Positions 29,373 through 39,677 of a DNA stretch of 64,000 nucleotides are shown here, one piece after another. Position 1 is the first letter of the stretch. Each line of letters begins with the position of its first letter. The translations under genes were made by a program, and so were the position numbers. The notes beneath the pieces were generated by a model, which was not told the origin of the DNA, searched no databases, and saw only the letters and a program-made list of their open reading frames with translations. This DNA comes from Clostridium sp. NkU-1. Lineage in GTDB: Bacteria; Bacillota_A; Clostridia; Lachnospirales; Lachnospiraceae. Location of the stretch: the NCBI GenBank assembly GCA_001312405.1, contig BBDR01000022.1, positions 1 to 64,000 of the forward strand, in the 5' to 3' direction.

Positions 29373-29991
29373 TGATTATCCCCAGCTTTTCCATTAAAAA
29401 GTTCAATGACTGAATTTCCGGCATCATCAGAAGATCACTGTGGAGTACCTTGCCACCTATGATAAACTGGCCGCTGATCATCATCATTTTATCCGTCTGA
29501 TAGCCAAATTCCACCATGGGCACGCTTAAAATTCCGCCCAGCATATTTACCGCTATATCAGGAACAGACAAACTAATGGAAACGTCACTGAGGGAGGAAA
29601 TTGCATTGACGTAAGAAGATATGATAATATTTCCCACCTCTTCCAGTGCAGAGGTTTCCAAAACATTTAACTGATAGTAATCTTCAATTTCCTCCTGCAT
29701 AAGACTGGATAAAACTTCGTTGATAAAATCCAGCTTAAGAACAAACAGCATCAGGCCGTTGATCTCTCCAGACATCTTTACCAATATAGCCGCCACAATT
29801 TCTTCCGGGTCTCCCAAAAACTTAATTGCATCATTATAACCGAGAATCTGCACATCCGGAAGAGTCATGCGCACAGCCTTTCCCAACATGGAGGAAAGGG
29901 CTGTGGCTGAATTTCCTGTGCCGATACTGCCTATCTCCCGGATTAAGTCCAGCCCTAATCCACTCATTTCATCGTAACGTGTTATCTTCAT
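29365..29991 (-). CDS. cheC: CheY-P phosphatase CheC
   Basis: 208 residues with two phosphatase helices carrying the E-x-x-N-type motif: IREIGSIGTGNSATALS and LEEVGNIIISSYVNAIS. It dephosphorylates CheY-P and is activated by CheD, encoded in overlap downstream. Intact frame; the start follows a GGAGGG ribosome binding site. Confidence 0.93.
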   Translation of the reverse strand: MKITRYDEMSGLGLDLIREIGSIGTGNSATALSSMLGKAVRMTLPDVQILGYNDAIKFLGDPEEIVAAILVKMSGEINGLMLFVLKLDFINEVLSSLMQEEIEDYYQLNVLETSALEEVGNIIISSYVNAISSLSDVSISLSVPDIAVNMLGGILSVPMVEFGYQTDKMMMISGQFIIGGKVLHSDLLMMPEIQSLNFLMEKLGIING

Positions 29992-30021
29992 GATATCACC
30001 CTCCTTCCTGATAAACTATCC

Positions 30022-30798
30022 TCAGCCTTGCCGAAGTGAATTTATGGTTGTTTCAATTTCATCGGAGGTCTGCACCATTTTAAGAGAGTAAGAATACGCT
30101 CTCTGTGCCTCCATCATTCTGGTCATTTCTTTGGCAAAATCCGTGCCGGACACCTCTTCGGCGCCTTTTACTACCGTTGCCTTTTCAAGCAGAATGGGAG
30201 CTCCGTTTTTTTCCGTTACAGCGTATTCGTTATTTCCTATGTCAGAAATACCGTCTCTTCTTGCAAAGGTGTACACGCCTATGGCTTTGGGATCATGCTC
30301 ATCTTCTTCCAGTTCTTCTTCCTCTTCCTCAATTTCCTCCTCTTGTCCGGGATAAACAGCAGGCTTGACAGGATAGGAAATTTCCTGCTGGTCCATGTTT
30401 AAGACTCTCTTTCCTGAAGAATTCACCAGATAAAAATTATCTCCCATCATGGAAAGCTGAAAGTGTCCGTCCCTGGAATAGGTAATAGCCCCTGTAACCG
30501 GGTCCTTTAACATGAAAAAGCCTTCTCCTTCTATGGCGTAGTCGTTCTCAAGCCCTGTTTCCCGATAAGGCATATCAGTCATATCTGACTTGACAAGGTC
30601 TACTCTGGTTCCACTTCCCGTTTTAGCCGCATTGCCGCCCTGAGTGCTTCTTGCCTGGGCATAAATCAGATCTGAAAACACACTGTACTGAGGTTTAAAG
30701 CCTGTTGTATTTACATTAGCAATATTATTGGATACCACATTAAGCTTTGTCTGCTGATTTAAGGCGCCCAAAGCTCCAATATAAAAAGACTGGTTCAT
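30022..30798 (-). CDS. flgG: Flagellar rod/hook-basal body protein FlgG (FlhP-like)
   Basis: 258 residues with the rod-protein N-terminus (LNVVSNNIANVNTTGFKP), a middle FlgG/FlgE-type domain (YAIEGEGFFMLKDP), and the C-terminal helix EMTRMMEAQRAYSYSLKM. It has an unusual acidic insertion (EEEIEEEEEELEEDEHD) at about 155-172, probably a surface loop. It follows flgF by 13 bases. Distal rod assignment is by order after flgF. Confidence 0.88.
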   Translation of the reverse strand: MNQSFYIGALGALNQQTKLNVVSNNIANVNTTGFKPQYSVFSDLIYAQARSTQGGNAAKTGSGTRVDLVKSDMTDMPYRETGLENDYAIEGEGFFMLKDPVTGAITYSRDGHFQLSMMGDNFYLVNSSGKRVLNMDQQEISYPVKPAVYPGQEEEIEEEEEELEEDEHDPKAIGVYTFARRDGISDIGNNEYAVTEKNGAPILLEKATVVKGAEEVSGTDFAKEMTRMMEAQRAYSYSLKMVQTSDEIETTINSLRQG

Positions 30799-30811
30799 CT
30801 ACTCTTCCCCC

Positions 30812-31615
30812 TTATACTCTGCCTATATCACTGGCCACCTTGCCCATAAGCTGGTCATATATCTTAAGTACCTGGGCAGCACTTTGAGTCGCTCTTTGGC
30901 TGGTGATCATTTGAGTCATCTCTTCAATGGGATCAATATTGGACCGTTCCAGTGACTTCCACTGGATTCCTCCATCCACCCCATTACCCGCAGCAGTCGT
31001 GGTAAAAACGCCGTTGTCTCCCTTCACAAGCTGGGAGTAATCATCAAAGTCCACAACCCGGAGTTTTCCCAAGAGAACCGGCTCCTGTTCCTCCGTATCC
31101 CCATCGTCCTCTCCGGTTCCCTGTCCTTTTATGGGCATTTCATAAATATTGCCTGACTGATCCACCATAATATGGTCTGAGGGAAGCTCAATGGGGTTTC
31201 CATCTTCTCCAATTACCCTGCCCCGGGAACCTAAAGAAAGGTATCCATCTCCATCAGTAGTAAAAGAGCCGTTTCTTGTATAAACCTGATTTCCTGCAGA
31301 ATCCTGAATGACAAAGAATCCTGGTTTTGTCAAAGCAAAATCCAGGTTTCCTCCAGTTTCCTCTACTGCCCCCTGATTATGGCTGGTCACTGTACTTCTG
31401 GAAGCACGTATCATTGATACGGACCCAATCTGAACGGGATTGCTTTTATCGCGGTTTCCGCTCCGGTAAAGCATTTCATCCCGAAACGTAGTGCTGACCA
31501 TGCGGTCTGGTTTATACCCCGGAGTTGCACTATTGACCATATTGTTTCCGATTACATTTAAGTTTCTGGTCTGATACAGCATTCCTGATGCCAGATTATA
31601 GAATCCTTGAAACAT
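30812..31615 (-). CDS. flgF: Flagellar basal-body rod protein FlgF (FlhO-like)
   Basis: 267 residues. N-terminal NLNVIGNNMVNSATPGYKPD, a central beta domain with LTKPGFFVIQDSAGNQVYTR, a short acidic loop (EDDGDTEEQEP), and the C-terminal SQRATQSAAQVLKIYDQLM helix. It lies directly after sigD and before flgG. The FlgF/FlgG split between the two paralogues rests on order. Confidence 0.85.
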   Translation of the reverse strand: MFQGFYNLASGMLYQTRNLNVIGNNMVNSATPGYKPDRMVSTTFRDEMLYRSGNRDKSNPVQIGSVSMIRASRSTVTSHNQGAVEETGGNLDFALTKPGFFVIQDSAGNQVYTRNGSFTTDGDGYLSLGSRGRVIGEDGNPIELPSDHIMVDQSGNIYEMPIKGQGTGEDDGDTEEQEPVLLGKLRVVDFDDYSQLVKGDNGVFTTTAAGNGVDGGIQWKSLERSNIDPIEEMTQMITSQRATQSAAQVLKIYDQLMGKVASDIGRV

Positions 31616-31633
31616 TTCATTTCTCCCTTCTTG

Positions 31634-32408
31634 CTACTCATTTATGAAATTAGTCAGATTCAATCTGAGCTTTTGAAGCGCATTGGAATGAATCTGGGAG
31701 ATCCTGGGTTCACTGACATTCATAATCTGCGCAATCTCCCTCATATTTAATTCGTCCATATAGTACAATGAAATAACCTTTTGTTCATTTTCTTTTAAAT
31801 CATTTATGGCGGAAACCAAAATCTCTTTAAACTCTTTTTGGAGATAATGATTCTCAGGCTGGTCATGTTCGCTCATTGACGGAAGCTGCATTGACTTTTT
31901 ATCATCACTTCCCACCTCCAGGACCATGTCCAGGGAAATGACGCTGTAAACATTTGTCTTGCCAAGAGTCTCCTGGTATTTTTCCATGGTGATGTCCATA
32001 TAATCTGCTGTTTCCTTTGAAGTAGGAAAACGGCCCAGACGGTTGCACAATTCCACGACCGCATTATCCATCATTTTAGCGTTTTTTTCTTACGCTTCTG
32101 GGAATCCAATCCTGCTTTCTCGCCATATCAATAACCATTCCACGAATCCGCTTGGAAATATATGTTTCAAACTTTACGTTTAATTCCGGATCAAACTTTT
32201 CGATTCCGCTCATAATCGTCAATACGCCTTCATTGACAATATCCTCCACCTGCGCAAAACTTAAATATACGTCCCGCATCTGGAGAGATATGTTCCTGAC
32301 CATATTTATATACCGCATCACCAGTTCATGCTTGACCCTGATGTCTTTTGTTCTCTTATATTTAATTAATAAATCTTCATTGGTATATTGGCTTAAATCC
32401 TGTTCCAT
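31634..32408 (-). CDS. fliA: Flagellar sigma factor SigD (sigma-28, FliA)
   Basis: Directs RNA polymerase to class 3 flagellar promoters such as those upstream of flgM. Region 2 includes QVEDIVNEGVLTIMSGIEKF, region 3 lies around DIARKQDWIPRSVRKN, and region 4 has the HTH NMREIAQIMNVSEPRISQIH. The A-run at 32082-32088 is one base too long; the corrected length is about 258 residues. It follows flhA directly; flhF and flhG, often between them, are absent. Confidence 0.93.
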
Positions 32409-32443
32409 CCCGACTAACACTGCCTTTCTGTAACAAAATCCGG

Positions 32444-34515
32444 TCAAAGGGTGATATTCCCGATTGCCTGAATCTGAATATTATTTGCAATCTCATTAAA
32501 GGAAAGGACATATACATTGGGATAAAACTGTTCAATCAACCGATAGAAATAAAGCCTGACAACCTGGCTTGTAAGAACCACCGGCTTCTGCTCCAAATCC
32601 GTGAATTTCTTCATCTGTTCTCCCACTTGTCCAATCACAGACTGCATCACATCCGGCTGAGGGCCAGATAGATGCCCTGTTCTCCTTTTGCCATACTGCC
32701 TATAATATTTTTCTCCAGTTCTGCATCCAGGGTGAGAACCTTCATCTGTCCTCCTTCACAGAACATTCTGGTTATGGTTCTCTTTAAAGCAATTCTGATG
32801 TTTTCTGTAATCACATCCATATCCCTGGTGGTTGGAAGAGAATCTGCTATGGTTGCCAGAATCGTTTCCATGTCTTTGACTGGAACCCCTTCCTTCAATA
32901 AATTAATGAGAATTTTCTGAATGCCTCCATATGTAAACTGGTTCGGAAACAGTTCATCCACCAGCTCCGGAGAATGCTTCTTCACATTTTCCAGTAACTG
33001 CATGACTTCCTGCCGTCCTAACAGCTCATAAGCGTGCTGCCTGATGGTCTCTGATAAATGGGTCAGCATGACAGAAAGTGGATCAATAACGGTATAACCG
33101 TAAATTTCCGCCATTTCCTTGTTTTCCGGCCTGATCCATTTACTGGGAATTCCATAAGCCGGCTCCACAGTTTCAATTCCGTCTACTTCGCCGGAAAGAG
33201 AGGGCGGTTCCAATGCCAGATAATAATCTACCAGAATTTCTCCCCTGGACACCTCTTCGCCTCTGATCTTTATGACATACTGGTTTGTATTTAAACTGGA
33301 ACTGTCCCTGAGCCTGACAGAGGGAATAACAAGCCCCATGTCCTGTGCATACTGCCTTCTGAAAATAACGATCCGGTTGATCATCTTCCCGCCGCTGCTC
33401 TCATCGATCAGCGGAATCAGACTATAGCCAAATTCCATTTCAATAGGTTCCACGTTAATGAGAGCGTAAACATTGTTCACATCCCGGTAGTAGGATTCCT
33501 CATCGGAAGCCGGCTGTGCCGCTTCTTCGGGCGCGGCCATGGCTGCCGCCATTTCCGGAAGACCGGAGGCTGACAGACGAACCCTCTGCCCTAACCGGTA
33601 ACCAGTTATAATAAGAACCGCTGCCATAACTGTCAACTGAATTTTAGGCATTCCAGGTACCAGCATTAACACGATCATTACAAAACCAGTGAGCATAATA
33701 GCCCTGGGCTGGGCCATAAACTGGCTGGATACGTCATCATTTAAGGTGCCTTCTGATACAGCTCTTGTTACCACCATACCGGTAGCCGTAGCGATCAGAA
33801 GAGAAGGGACCTGGGAAACAAGTCCATCACCCACCGTTGCAATAGAATAAATGGACATCACCTGGCCAAACTCCAGATTTGACTGCACCATACCAATAAT
33901 GGCGCCTCCAATAAAGTTAATGGCAGTGGTGATCAGGGACATGATGGCATCTCCCTTTACAAACTTGGTGGCACCATCCATGGCTCCGTAGAAATCCGCT
34001 TCCTTCTGAACCTTATATCTTCTTATCTTTGCTTCCTGCTCATTGATCAGACCGGAGCTTAAATCCGCGTCAATGGCCATCTGCTTACCGGGCATGGCAT
34101 CTAAGGTAAACCTGGCCGCAACTTCTGATACACGTTCCGTACCCTTTGTAATAACCAGGAAGTTTACCAGAACGATAATGAGGAATATGATAAAACCAAC
34201 TACAACATTTCCCTGTAAGACGAAATCACCGAAGGCTTTGATTACCTGTCCCGAAGACCCCTGATTGGACAAAATATTTCTCGTTGAAGACACATTCAGA
34301 CCCAGACGCAGCAGGGTTGTCACTAAAAGCAGGGCCGGAAGATGGAAAATTCCAAAGGCTCTTTTATGTTCATGGTTATCAGCAGGATAATCATGGAAAG
34401 GGAAATATTTATAATAATCATTACGTCCACAAAAAAACGGAGGCAATGGAATAATCAATAGAAGTACGATCAAAATGACAAATACTACTACAGAATTTTT
34501 CAGTAAAGTCTTCAT
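32444..34515 (-). CDS. flhA: Flagellar export gate protein FlhA
   Basis: Membrane export gate with about eight N-terminal helices (1-320) and a cytoplasmic docking ring (330-690). Conserved segments are PALLLVTTLLRLGLNVSSTR, FVKGDAIMSLITTAINFIGG, and the C-terminal EQKPVVLTSQVVRLYFYRL. Indels at 34434 and 34348 scramble about 28 residues between helices 1 and 2, and one near 32665 detaches the last 68 residues; all are repairable. It lies between flhB and sigD. Confidence 0.94.
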
Positions 34516-34555
34516 TCTTTTACACCATATCTTTCAGTTTCTCTGCTGTTTTTCT

Positions 34556-35621
34556 TTATTCTATGATCTTGTTATTCATGCGGTATACATACACCAGAAT
34601 TTCAGCGACCATACCGTAGTATTCTGAAGGAATCTCAGCCCCAACCTGGGTGGCGGCAAAGATGCCTCTTGCCAAAGGTTTATTTTCAAGCACATATACC
34701 CCATGTTCCTCGCCTATAGCCACAATCCTCAAGGCCAGTTCATCCTGGCCCTTGGCAACCAGAACGGGAGCATTGTCCTTCTCTATATCATAGCGCAGAG
34801 CCACCGCATAATGAGTGGGGTTACGTATGATCACGTCCGCTTCAGGAACCGACTGCATCATCCTGGAACGTGCCCTCTCTCTTTGGAGGCTGCGGATACG
34901 CCCCTTAATCTCAGGATTTCCTTCCGTCTGCTTGAATTCTTCTTTTAATTCCTGCTTTGACATTCTGATCTGACGTTCATAATCCCACCGCTGATAAAAG
35001 AAGTCAAAACCGGCAACAGCCAGGAAAATAAGAGAAACCCTGAATACCATATCCATAATGGCATTCAGTACATACATAGCAGATTCTTTTAAGTCCATAT
35101 CAATGGTTCTTGCAATTGGCCTTAAATCCCCTTTTATGATCTGGAACAGGATGATTCCCAGTATGGTAATCTTCAGCAAATTTTTCAAAAGCTCTATCAG
35201 GCTTTTTAGAGAAAGTAAATTTTGAATTCCCTGAATGGGGTTGAGCCGGCTAAACTTGGGGGCTAAATTGCTTTTTGTAAACAAAAATCTAGTTTGTACC
35301 CCAGTTCCCAGTACAGCCAGTACAATACCTGCCAGAAGAATGGGAAGAGCCGATTTTAAAATTGCCCACGCTGTATCTCCAAAAATTCCGGTGGAATAAT
35401 CAGACAGATTCTCCACCCCGGGAGCCAGGCTCAAATATTTTATCATATAATCCCGCATGGTCCGGTACATAAAAGGAAATAACATTTTCAACAGCACGAA
35501 GGTTCCAAGTAAGGAAGCTATCATGACCACATCCTTACTGAGGGGAACATGACCCTTTTTTTTCGTTCATCCCGCCGTTTTTTTTCGCTGAGGCCTTTTC
35601 TGTTTTTGAAGGATCTTGCAT
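34556..35621 (-). CDS. flhB: Flagellar export switch protein FlhB
   Basis: Four membrane helices, then a cytoplasmic domain with the autocleavage motif NPTH in VIIRNPTHYAVAL and the KPLARGIFAATQVGAEIP block. It switches the export apparatus from hook to filament substrates. The N-terminus (QDPSKTEKASAKK-RRDERKK-GHVPLSKD) is recovered only after correcting two 8-A runs (near 35558-35565 and 35577-35584). About 355 residues. The separate FlhB-tail gene at 7364 is its likely partner or backup. Confidence 0.92.
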
Positions 35622-35644
35622 GGCCGCTCATCACATCCTTTGCA

Positions 35645-36406
35645 TTATAGAAGTCTGATTATATCCTGAACTGTTAAAAGCATCTGGCTTATCACACCGC
35701 TTACATAATCCGTCATAGGAGAAAACAGAAAAATCAGCATAATGAAACCAATTACGATCTTTGCCTGTATATTTACAACAAACACATTGATCTGGGGGAT
35801 TATTTTCATTAAAACCCCGACTGCAATCTCCGTTAAAAATTCAATGGCAACGATAGGAAATGCAAACTTAACGGCCATAACTATGCACTGGATAAAAACT
35901 TCCAGCATTGCCCACGCCACACGGCTTCCAAAAACAACCTGACCGTAAGGAACTATTTCTGCAGATTTTATGAGAAGCTTAAATAGTGCCAGATGGCCAT
36001 TCACCGCGAAAAACAACAGGATAAAATACACCTGATAAAGGGTTCCTGTAAGAGCGATCTGAGCGTTAGTCTGAGGGTCATAGATCATTGCCATGGACAA
36101 ACCCATTTGAAAATCCATTACTGCCCCTGCAAAAGTAATGACCATAAGAAATAATTCCATAACAAAGCCAATGGTAAACCCAACGGCAAACTCTTTTAAA
36201 AGAAGTACTGCAAATTCAATGGAATTCACAGGCTCTGGCACCTGAGCCGAGGAAAAAGAATAAATCAACAGCGTAAATACCATGATCATACCGCCCTTGA
36301 CCTGTGCCGGAATATTTCTTCTGCCCAAAATCGGGTTTAAAAGAATAAAACCTGACATTCTCATAAAAATAAGAGAAAACAGCATTACCTGTCCTATTTC
36401 CGGCAT
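35645..36406 (-). CDS. fliR: Flagellar export protein FliR
   Basis: 253 residues with about six hydrophobic segments. It forms the export gate with FliP and FliQ. Typical blocks are FMRMSGFILLNPILGRRNIP, EFAVGFTIGFVMELFLMVI and ALFKLLIKSAEIVP. The frame is intact. Unusually for tightly packed gate genes, a 151-base gap carrying an RNA motif separates it from fliQ. Confidence 0.94.
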   Translation of the reverse strand: MPEIGQVMLFSLIFMRMSGFILLNPILGRRNIPAQVKGGMIMVFTLLIYSFSSAQVPEPVNSIEFAVLLLKEFAVGFTIGFVMELFLMVITFAGAVMDFQMGLSMAMIYDPQTNAQIALTGTLYQVYFILLFFAVNGHLALFKLLIKSAEIVPYGQVVFGSRVAWAMLEVFIQCIVMAVKFAFPIVAIEFLTEIAVGVLMKIIPQINVFVVNIQAKIVIGFIMLIFLFSPMTDYVSGVISQMLLTVQDIIRLL

Positions 36407-36428
36407 CTAAATCTTCCTTTCATCATTA

Positions 36429-36493
36429 CTGTCCAAGCTTTTTGGACAGGGCCCACCCCGTTTTACCGGGTGTAAAGGTATACCCGTAGGGTG
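36429..36493 (-). ncRNA. RNA motif copy C (leader of fliR), two hairpins
   Basis: On the minus strand: outer stem CACCCT (36488-36493) with GGGGTG (36454-36459), and an inner CGGG-TATACCTTTACA-CCCG followed by GTAAAAC. A second hairpin, CTGTCC-AAAAAGCTT-GGACAG (36429-36449), lies just before the fliR start region. The core is nearly identical to copies A and B, while the stem bases differ and still pair. Confidence 0.55.
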
Positions 36494-36557
36494 TTTCCTC
36501 TTCTTTCTCCATATCTTTCGGCCATCATAAGACCCTGGAAGGTGTTTCATGCCCATC

Positions 36558-36818
36558 TCATTTCAGCATGGTATTAAAAATATTGATAGTAAAATCACTG
36601 AGAGTGGTCATCATATGATCACCCATTATCAAAAGTATCAGGCCTATAACGATCAGCTTCGGAACAAAGGTAATCGTTTGCTCGTGGATCTGGGTCGCCG
36701 CCTGCACAATAGAAATAATGATTCCGATGATCATGCTGACAATAAGCGCCGGACCGGCCAGCTTGACCACCAGCCCGAATAACTCATACATCAGGCTGTT
36801 TACTGCAACATCCGTCAT
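36558..36818 (-). CDS. fliQ: Flagellar export protein FliQ
   Basis: 86 residues with two membrane helices, typical of FliQ: LFGLVVKLAGPALIVSMIIG and TFVPKLIVIGLILLIMGDHM. It is part of the FliPQR gate. Start ATG after GGAGGG, 15 bases after the fliP stop. Confidence 0.94.
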   Translation of the reverse strand: MTDVAVNSLMYELFGLVVKLAGPALIVSMIIGIIISIVQAATQIHEQTITFVPKLIVIGLILLIMGDHMMTTLSDFTINIFNTMLK

Positions 36819-36833
36819 CTTTTATCCCTCCTG

Positions 36834-37495
36834 TCAGTAATGGAAGCTGTTAACCAAATTAGAAAACAGCAGCTCCCATCCATTAACCGTTACAAACAAC
36901 AGTAGTTTAAATGGAAGTGAAATCATGGCCGGCGGCAGCATGACCATACCCATGGACATCAAGGTACTGGATACAATAATATCAACCAGTAAAAACGGCA
37001 GAAAAATCATAAATCCCGCTGTAAAAGCCCGCTCCAGCTCTGAGTCATAAATGACGGAATGATTACTGTCATTGGAAGTTCCTCAACGTTCTCCGGTTTG
37101 TCGGTTTTGGACAAATCAATAAACAGATTCAATGTGTCCGTCTTCGTCTGCTTGAGCATAAACCGTTTCATGGGAACTGCCGCCCGGTCAAGTGCCTCTT
37201 TCTGGCTTATCTCCTCCCTGATGTAAGGCTGGTAAGCATTGGTGTTCACATCCTTTATCACTGGATCCATAATGAACAGTGTTAAAAATAATGCAATTCC
37301 AACCAGCACCATATTGGGGGGACTCTGCTGGACTCCCAGGGCATTTCTGGTAAAAGATAGAACAATGATAATCCTTGTAAAGGAAGTCATCATCACCAGA
37401 ATAGATGGCAGCAGGGAAATGATGGTCAAAATGAGGAAAACCTCCAGAGTCGGCACCCGGCCGCCATTAATATTAATCAAGGCATCTGTATTCAT
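36834..37495 (-). CDS. fliP: Flagellar export protein FliP
   Basis: About 220 residues once a missing base near 37045 is restored (reading [20 protein letters not shown]). Conserved blocks are [20 protein letters not shown] and [19 protein letters not shown]. The final helices ([17 protein letters not shown]) complete the gate subunit. Four bases overlap the fliO end. Confidence 0.93.
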
Positions 37496-37863
37496 GGTTC
37501 CTCCTTACACATCATCTGTGTCTGTCTGTATATTTTTTTAACAGTTTTTTTAAAGCTTTCATACCCTTCTGCCCCGGTAAATGGGGTCTGGGCTGAAATT
37601 CCCTCTGGAATGTCCTCTTCTGAAAGTTCAGATAGAAGGGTTATCTGAGAAGAAGCAATGCCGATAAGATAATAGTGACTCCCTGCACGGACGATTGCTA
37701 TCGCTTTATCCTGTCCCAGGGGAAGCCTGTCCAACATCTGCATACAGGTTCCTCCCCGCTTCAGCCCGATTCCTTTTCCAAGGCTTCTGGTAAATACATA
37801 GCTCAAATACAGAATGACTACGGTAAGGAGCAGCGCAGATAACAGACTGATCACGCTATTCAA
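37492..37863 (-). CDS. fliO: FliO-family export gate assembly protein
   Basis: 123 residues: one N-terminal membrane helix (LLSALLLTVVILYLSYVF), then a soluble domain with MQMLDRLPLGQDKAIAIV and YYLIGIASSQITLL, the pattern of FliO/FliZ. FliO stabilises FliP assembly. TTG start at 37863 overlaps the fliY stop. It lies immediately upstream of fliP, as expected. Confidence 0.85.
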   Translation of the reverse strand: MNSVISLLSALLLTVVILYLSYVFTRSLGKGIGLKRGGTCMQMLDRLPLGQDKAIAIVRAGSHYYLIGIASSQITLLSELSEEDIPEGISAQTPFTGAEGYESFKKTVKKIYRQTQMMCKEEP

Positions 37864-39158
37864 ATGCAGCCACTTCCTCTCTATTCTCCGCTTTTTTTAG
37901 TAATCTCTGTAATACGGATGCCAAAATTGTCATCTACAACCACCACATCGCCTTTCGCAATGCAGCGGCCATTTACATATAAATCAACCTGTTCTCCCGC
38001 CAGCTTATCAAGGATAACAAGGACCCCTTGGTGAATTCAAGGATTTCCTTTACCAGCTTTCTGGTTCTGCCGATTTCAACAGACACCTCAAGAGGCACTC
38101 CCATAATAAGTTCCCGGTTTTCTTCCTGTTCCTCAAATCCATTGCCCCCGTCTTTTAAGCTGTTTTGGGGGATAGGTTTCACATTTATGGTTTTAGGTTC
38201 TGGAGATCCTGTTTTTTTTCATATTCTGCTGTTCACTTTGCAGCTGTGATATCATCTGCTGCATTTGAGTCATCATCTGCTGCTGCATCTGTATCTGGCC
38301 CATCATCTGCTGTACTGCCATCTGGTTATCTCCTGTCATCTTTGGTATTTCATGACTTTCTAAAACCGTCTCCTTGTTGGCAGGCTGTACAGCATTTATC
38401 GGCTCTTCACCTCCAAAGCTGCCTGACAACAGCTTTTCAATCTCTTCCTGAGATAAGACTCCGCCTGAAGACGGCTCCCTTAATTCCGTTTTCGTCTCTA
38501 TGACAGGTTCCAGAATTGGCTTTGGCTCCGGGATTGGCTTTGGTTCCGGAACCGGTTCCAGCATTTCCTGGGGCAAGAATCCACTGACCAGGTCCTTTGC
38601 AAGATCAAGAGACATTACGTTAATAAATTCACTTTCCAACTGGTCCGCAATTTTTAAAGTAAATCCGACCACAACCATGAATTCTTCATTGTTATAATAT
38701 TTTTCTTTGAAATCATTTACATCGCCGATCTCAAAAGAGCTGGGTGTGGAAATATTAACGGCCTTGCCTAAAAACTCGGACAGTGCCGTAGCAGAAGCCC
38801 CCATCATCTGATTCATCACTTCACAGATCGCACTGATGTTCAATTCATTTAATTCAAATTCTTCCTCCGGCGTTTCCATGCCCATGAGCATATCTACAAT
38901 CACTTTTACATCATGCCTCTTTAAAAGCATTAGATTGCTTCCGCTAAGTCCTGCAATATATGTAATCTCCACCCCTACTGCCGGCTCCAGGTTTGAAATT
39001 TCAAATTCTTCCTTTGATAATACCTTTACCACCGGTGTGGTAATATCAACTCTGGCATTGAGCATGGTAGATACTGCAGTGGCCGAGGCACCAAGGCTTA
39101 TATTCAGTATTTCACCTATGGCATCAATTTCAAATGCGCTAAAATTCTTTGAATCCAT
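37856..39158 (-). CDS. fliY: Flagellar switch protein FliY (CheC-like plus FliN domain)
   Basis: About 433 residues: a CheC-like N-terminal half with two phosphatase-type helices ([19 protein letters not shown] and [17 protein letters not shown]), then a Pro/Glu linker ([13 protein letters not shown]), a Gln/Met-rich stretch, and a C-terminal FliN/SpoA domain ([20 protein letters not shown]). It is a C-ring component that may also dephosphorylate CheY-P. Broken near 38213-38220 and 38035. The Gln/Met tract is unusually pure ([15 protein letters not shown]) and probably a coiled coil. Confidence 0.9.
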
Positions 39159-39207
39159 ACAACTTTTCTCCCTTTATACTCATTAGCCCTCTATGCCAAG
39201 TCACGCC

Positions 39208-39654
39208 TTATTTTCCAATTTCCAATGCCTTGGAGGCCATCATTTTTATGGCATTAAATGCTGTTATGTTGGCCTCATAGGACCGGTATGCAGACATACT
39301 GTCTACTGTTTCTTTTAGCAAATCCACATTGGGCATCTGCACATAGCCGTTTTCATCCGCCTCCGGATGCTCCGGATTGTAAACGGACTTAAAGGGACTG
39401 GTGTCTTCCACTATCTGTGAAACCCTGACACCTCCTGTGCTCTGCTGCCTGCTTATGCCGGCTGCATTCATCATAATTCTTCGGAAGTTATTTTCATTCC
39501 TGGATTCAAGCACCACCATTTTTCTTTGGTATGGCCCGCCTGCTTCCGTCCTCGTCGTATCAATATTAGCAATGTTCTCCGACGCAACATCCAGTCTGAG
39601 ACGCTGGGCGGTCATTGCCGACGCACTAATGTTCATGGAACTTAAAAATGACAT
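39208..39654 (-). CDS. flgC: Proximal rod protein FlgC, relocated
   Basis: 148 residues with NISASAMTAQRLRLDVASEN, a GPYQRKMVVLE strand, and the C-terminal SAYRSYEANITAFNAIKMMA typical of FlgC. The frame is intact. It normally lies between flgB and fliE; here those two are adjacent and flgC sits 13 kb away, between cheY and fliY. Confidence 0.92.
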   Translation of the reverse strand: MSFLSSMNISASAMTAQRLRLDVASENIANIDTTRTEAGGPYQRKMVVLESRNENNFRRIMMNAAGISRQQSTGGVRVSQIVEDTSPFKSVYNPEHPEADENGYVQMPNVDLLKETVDSMSAYRSYEANITAFNAIKMMASKALEIGK

Positions 39655-39677
39655 TTGTCCCCTCCTCTGCGGTAAAA

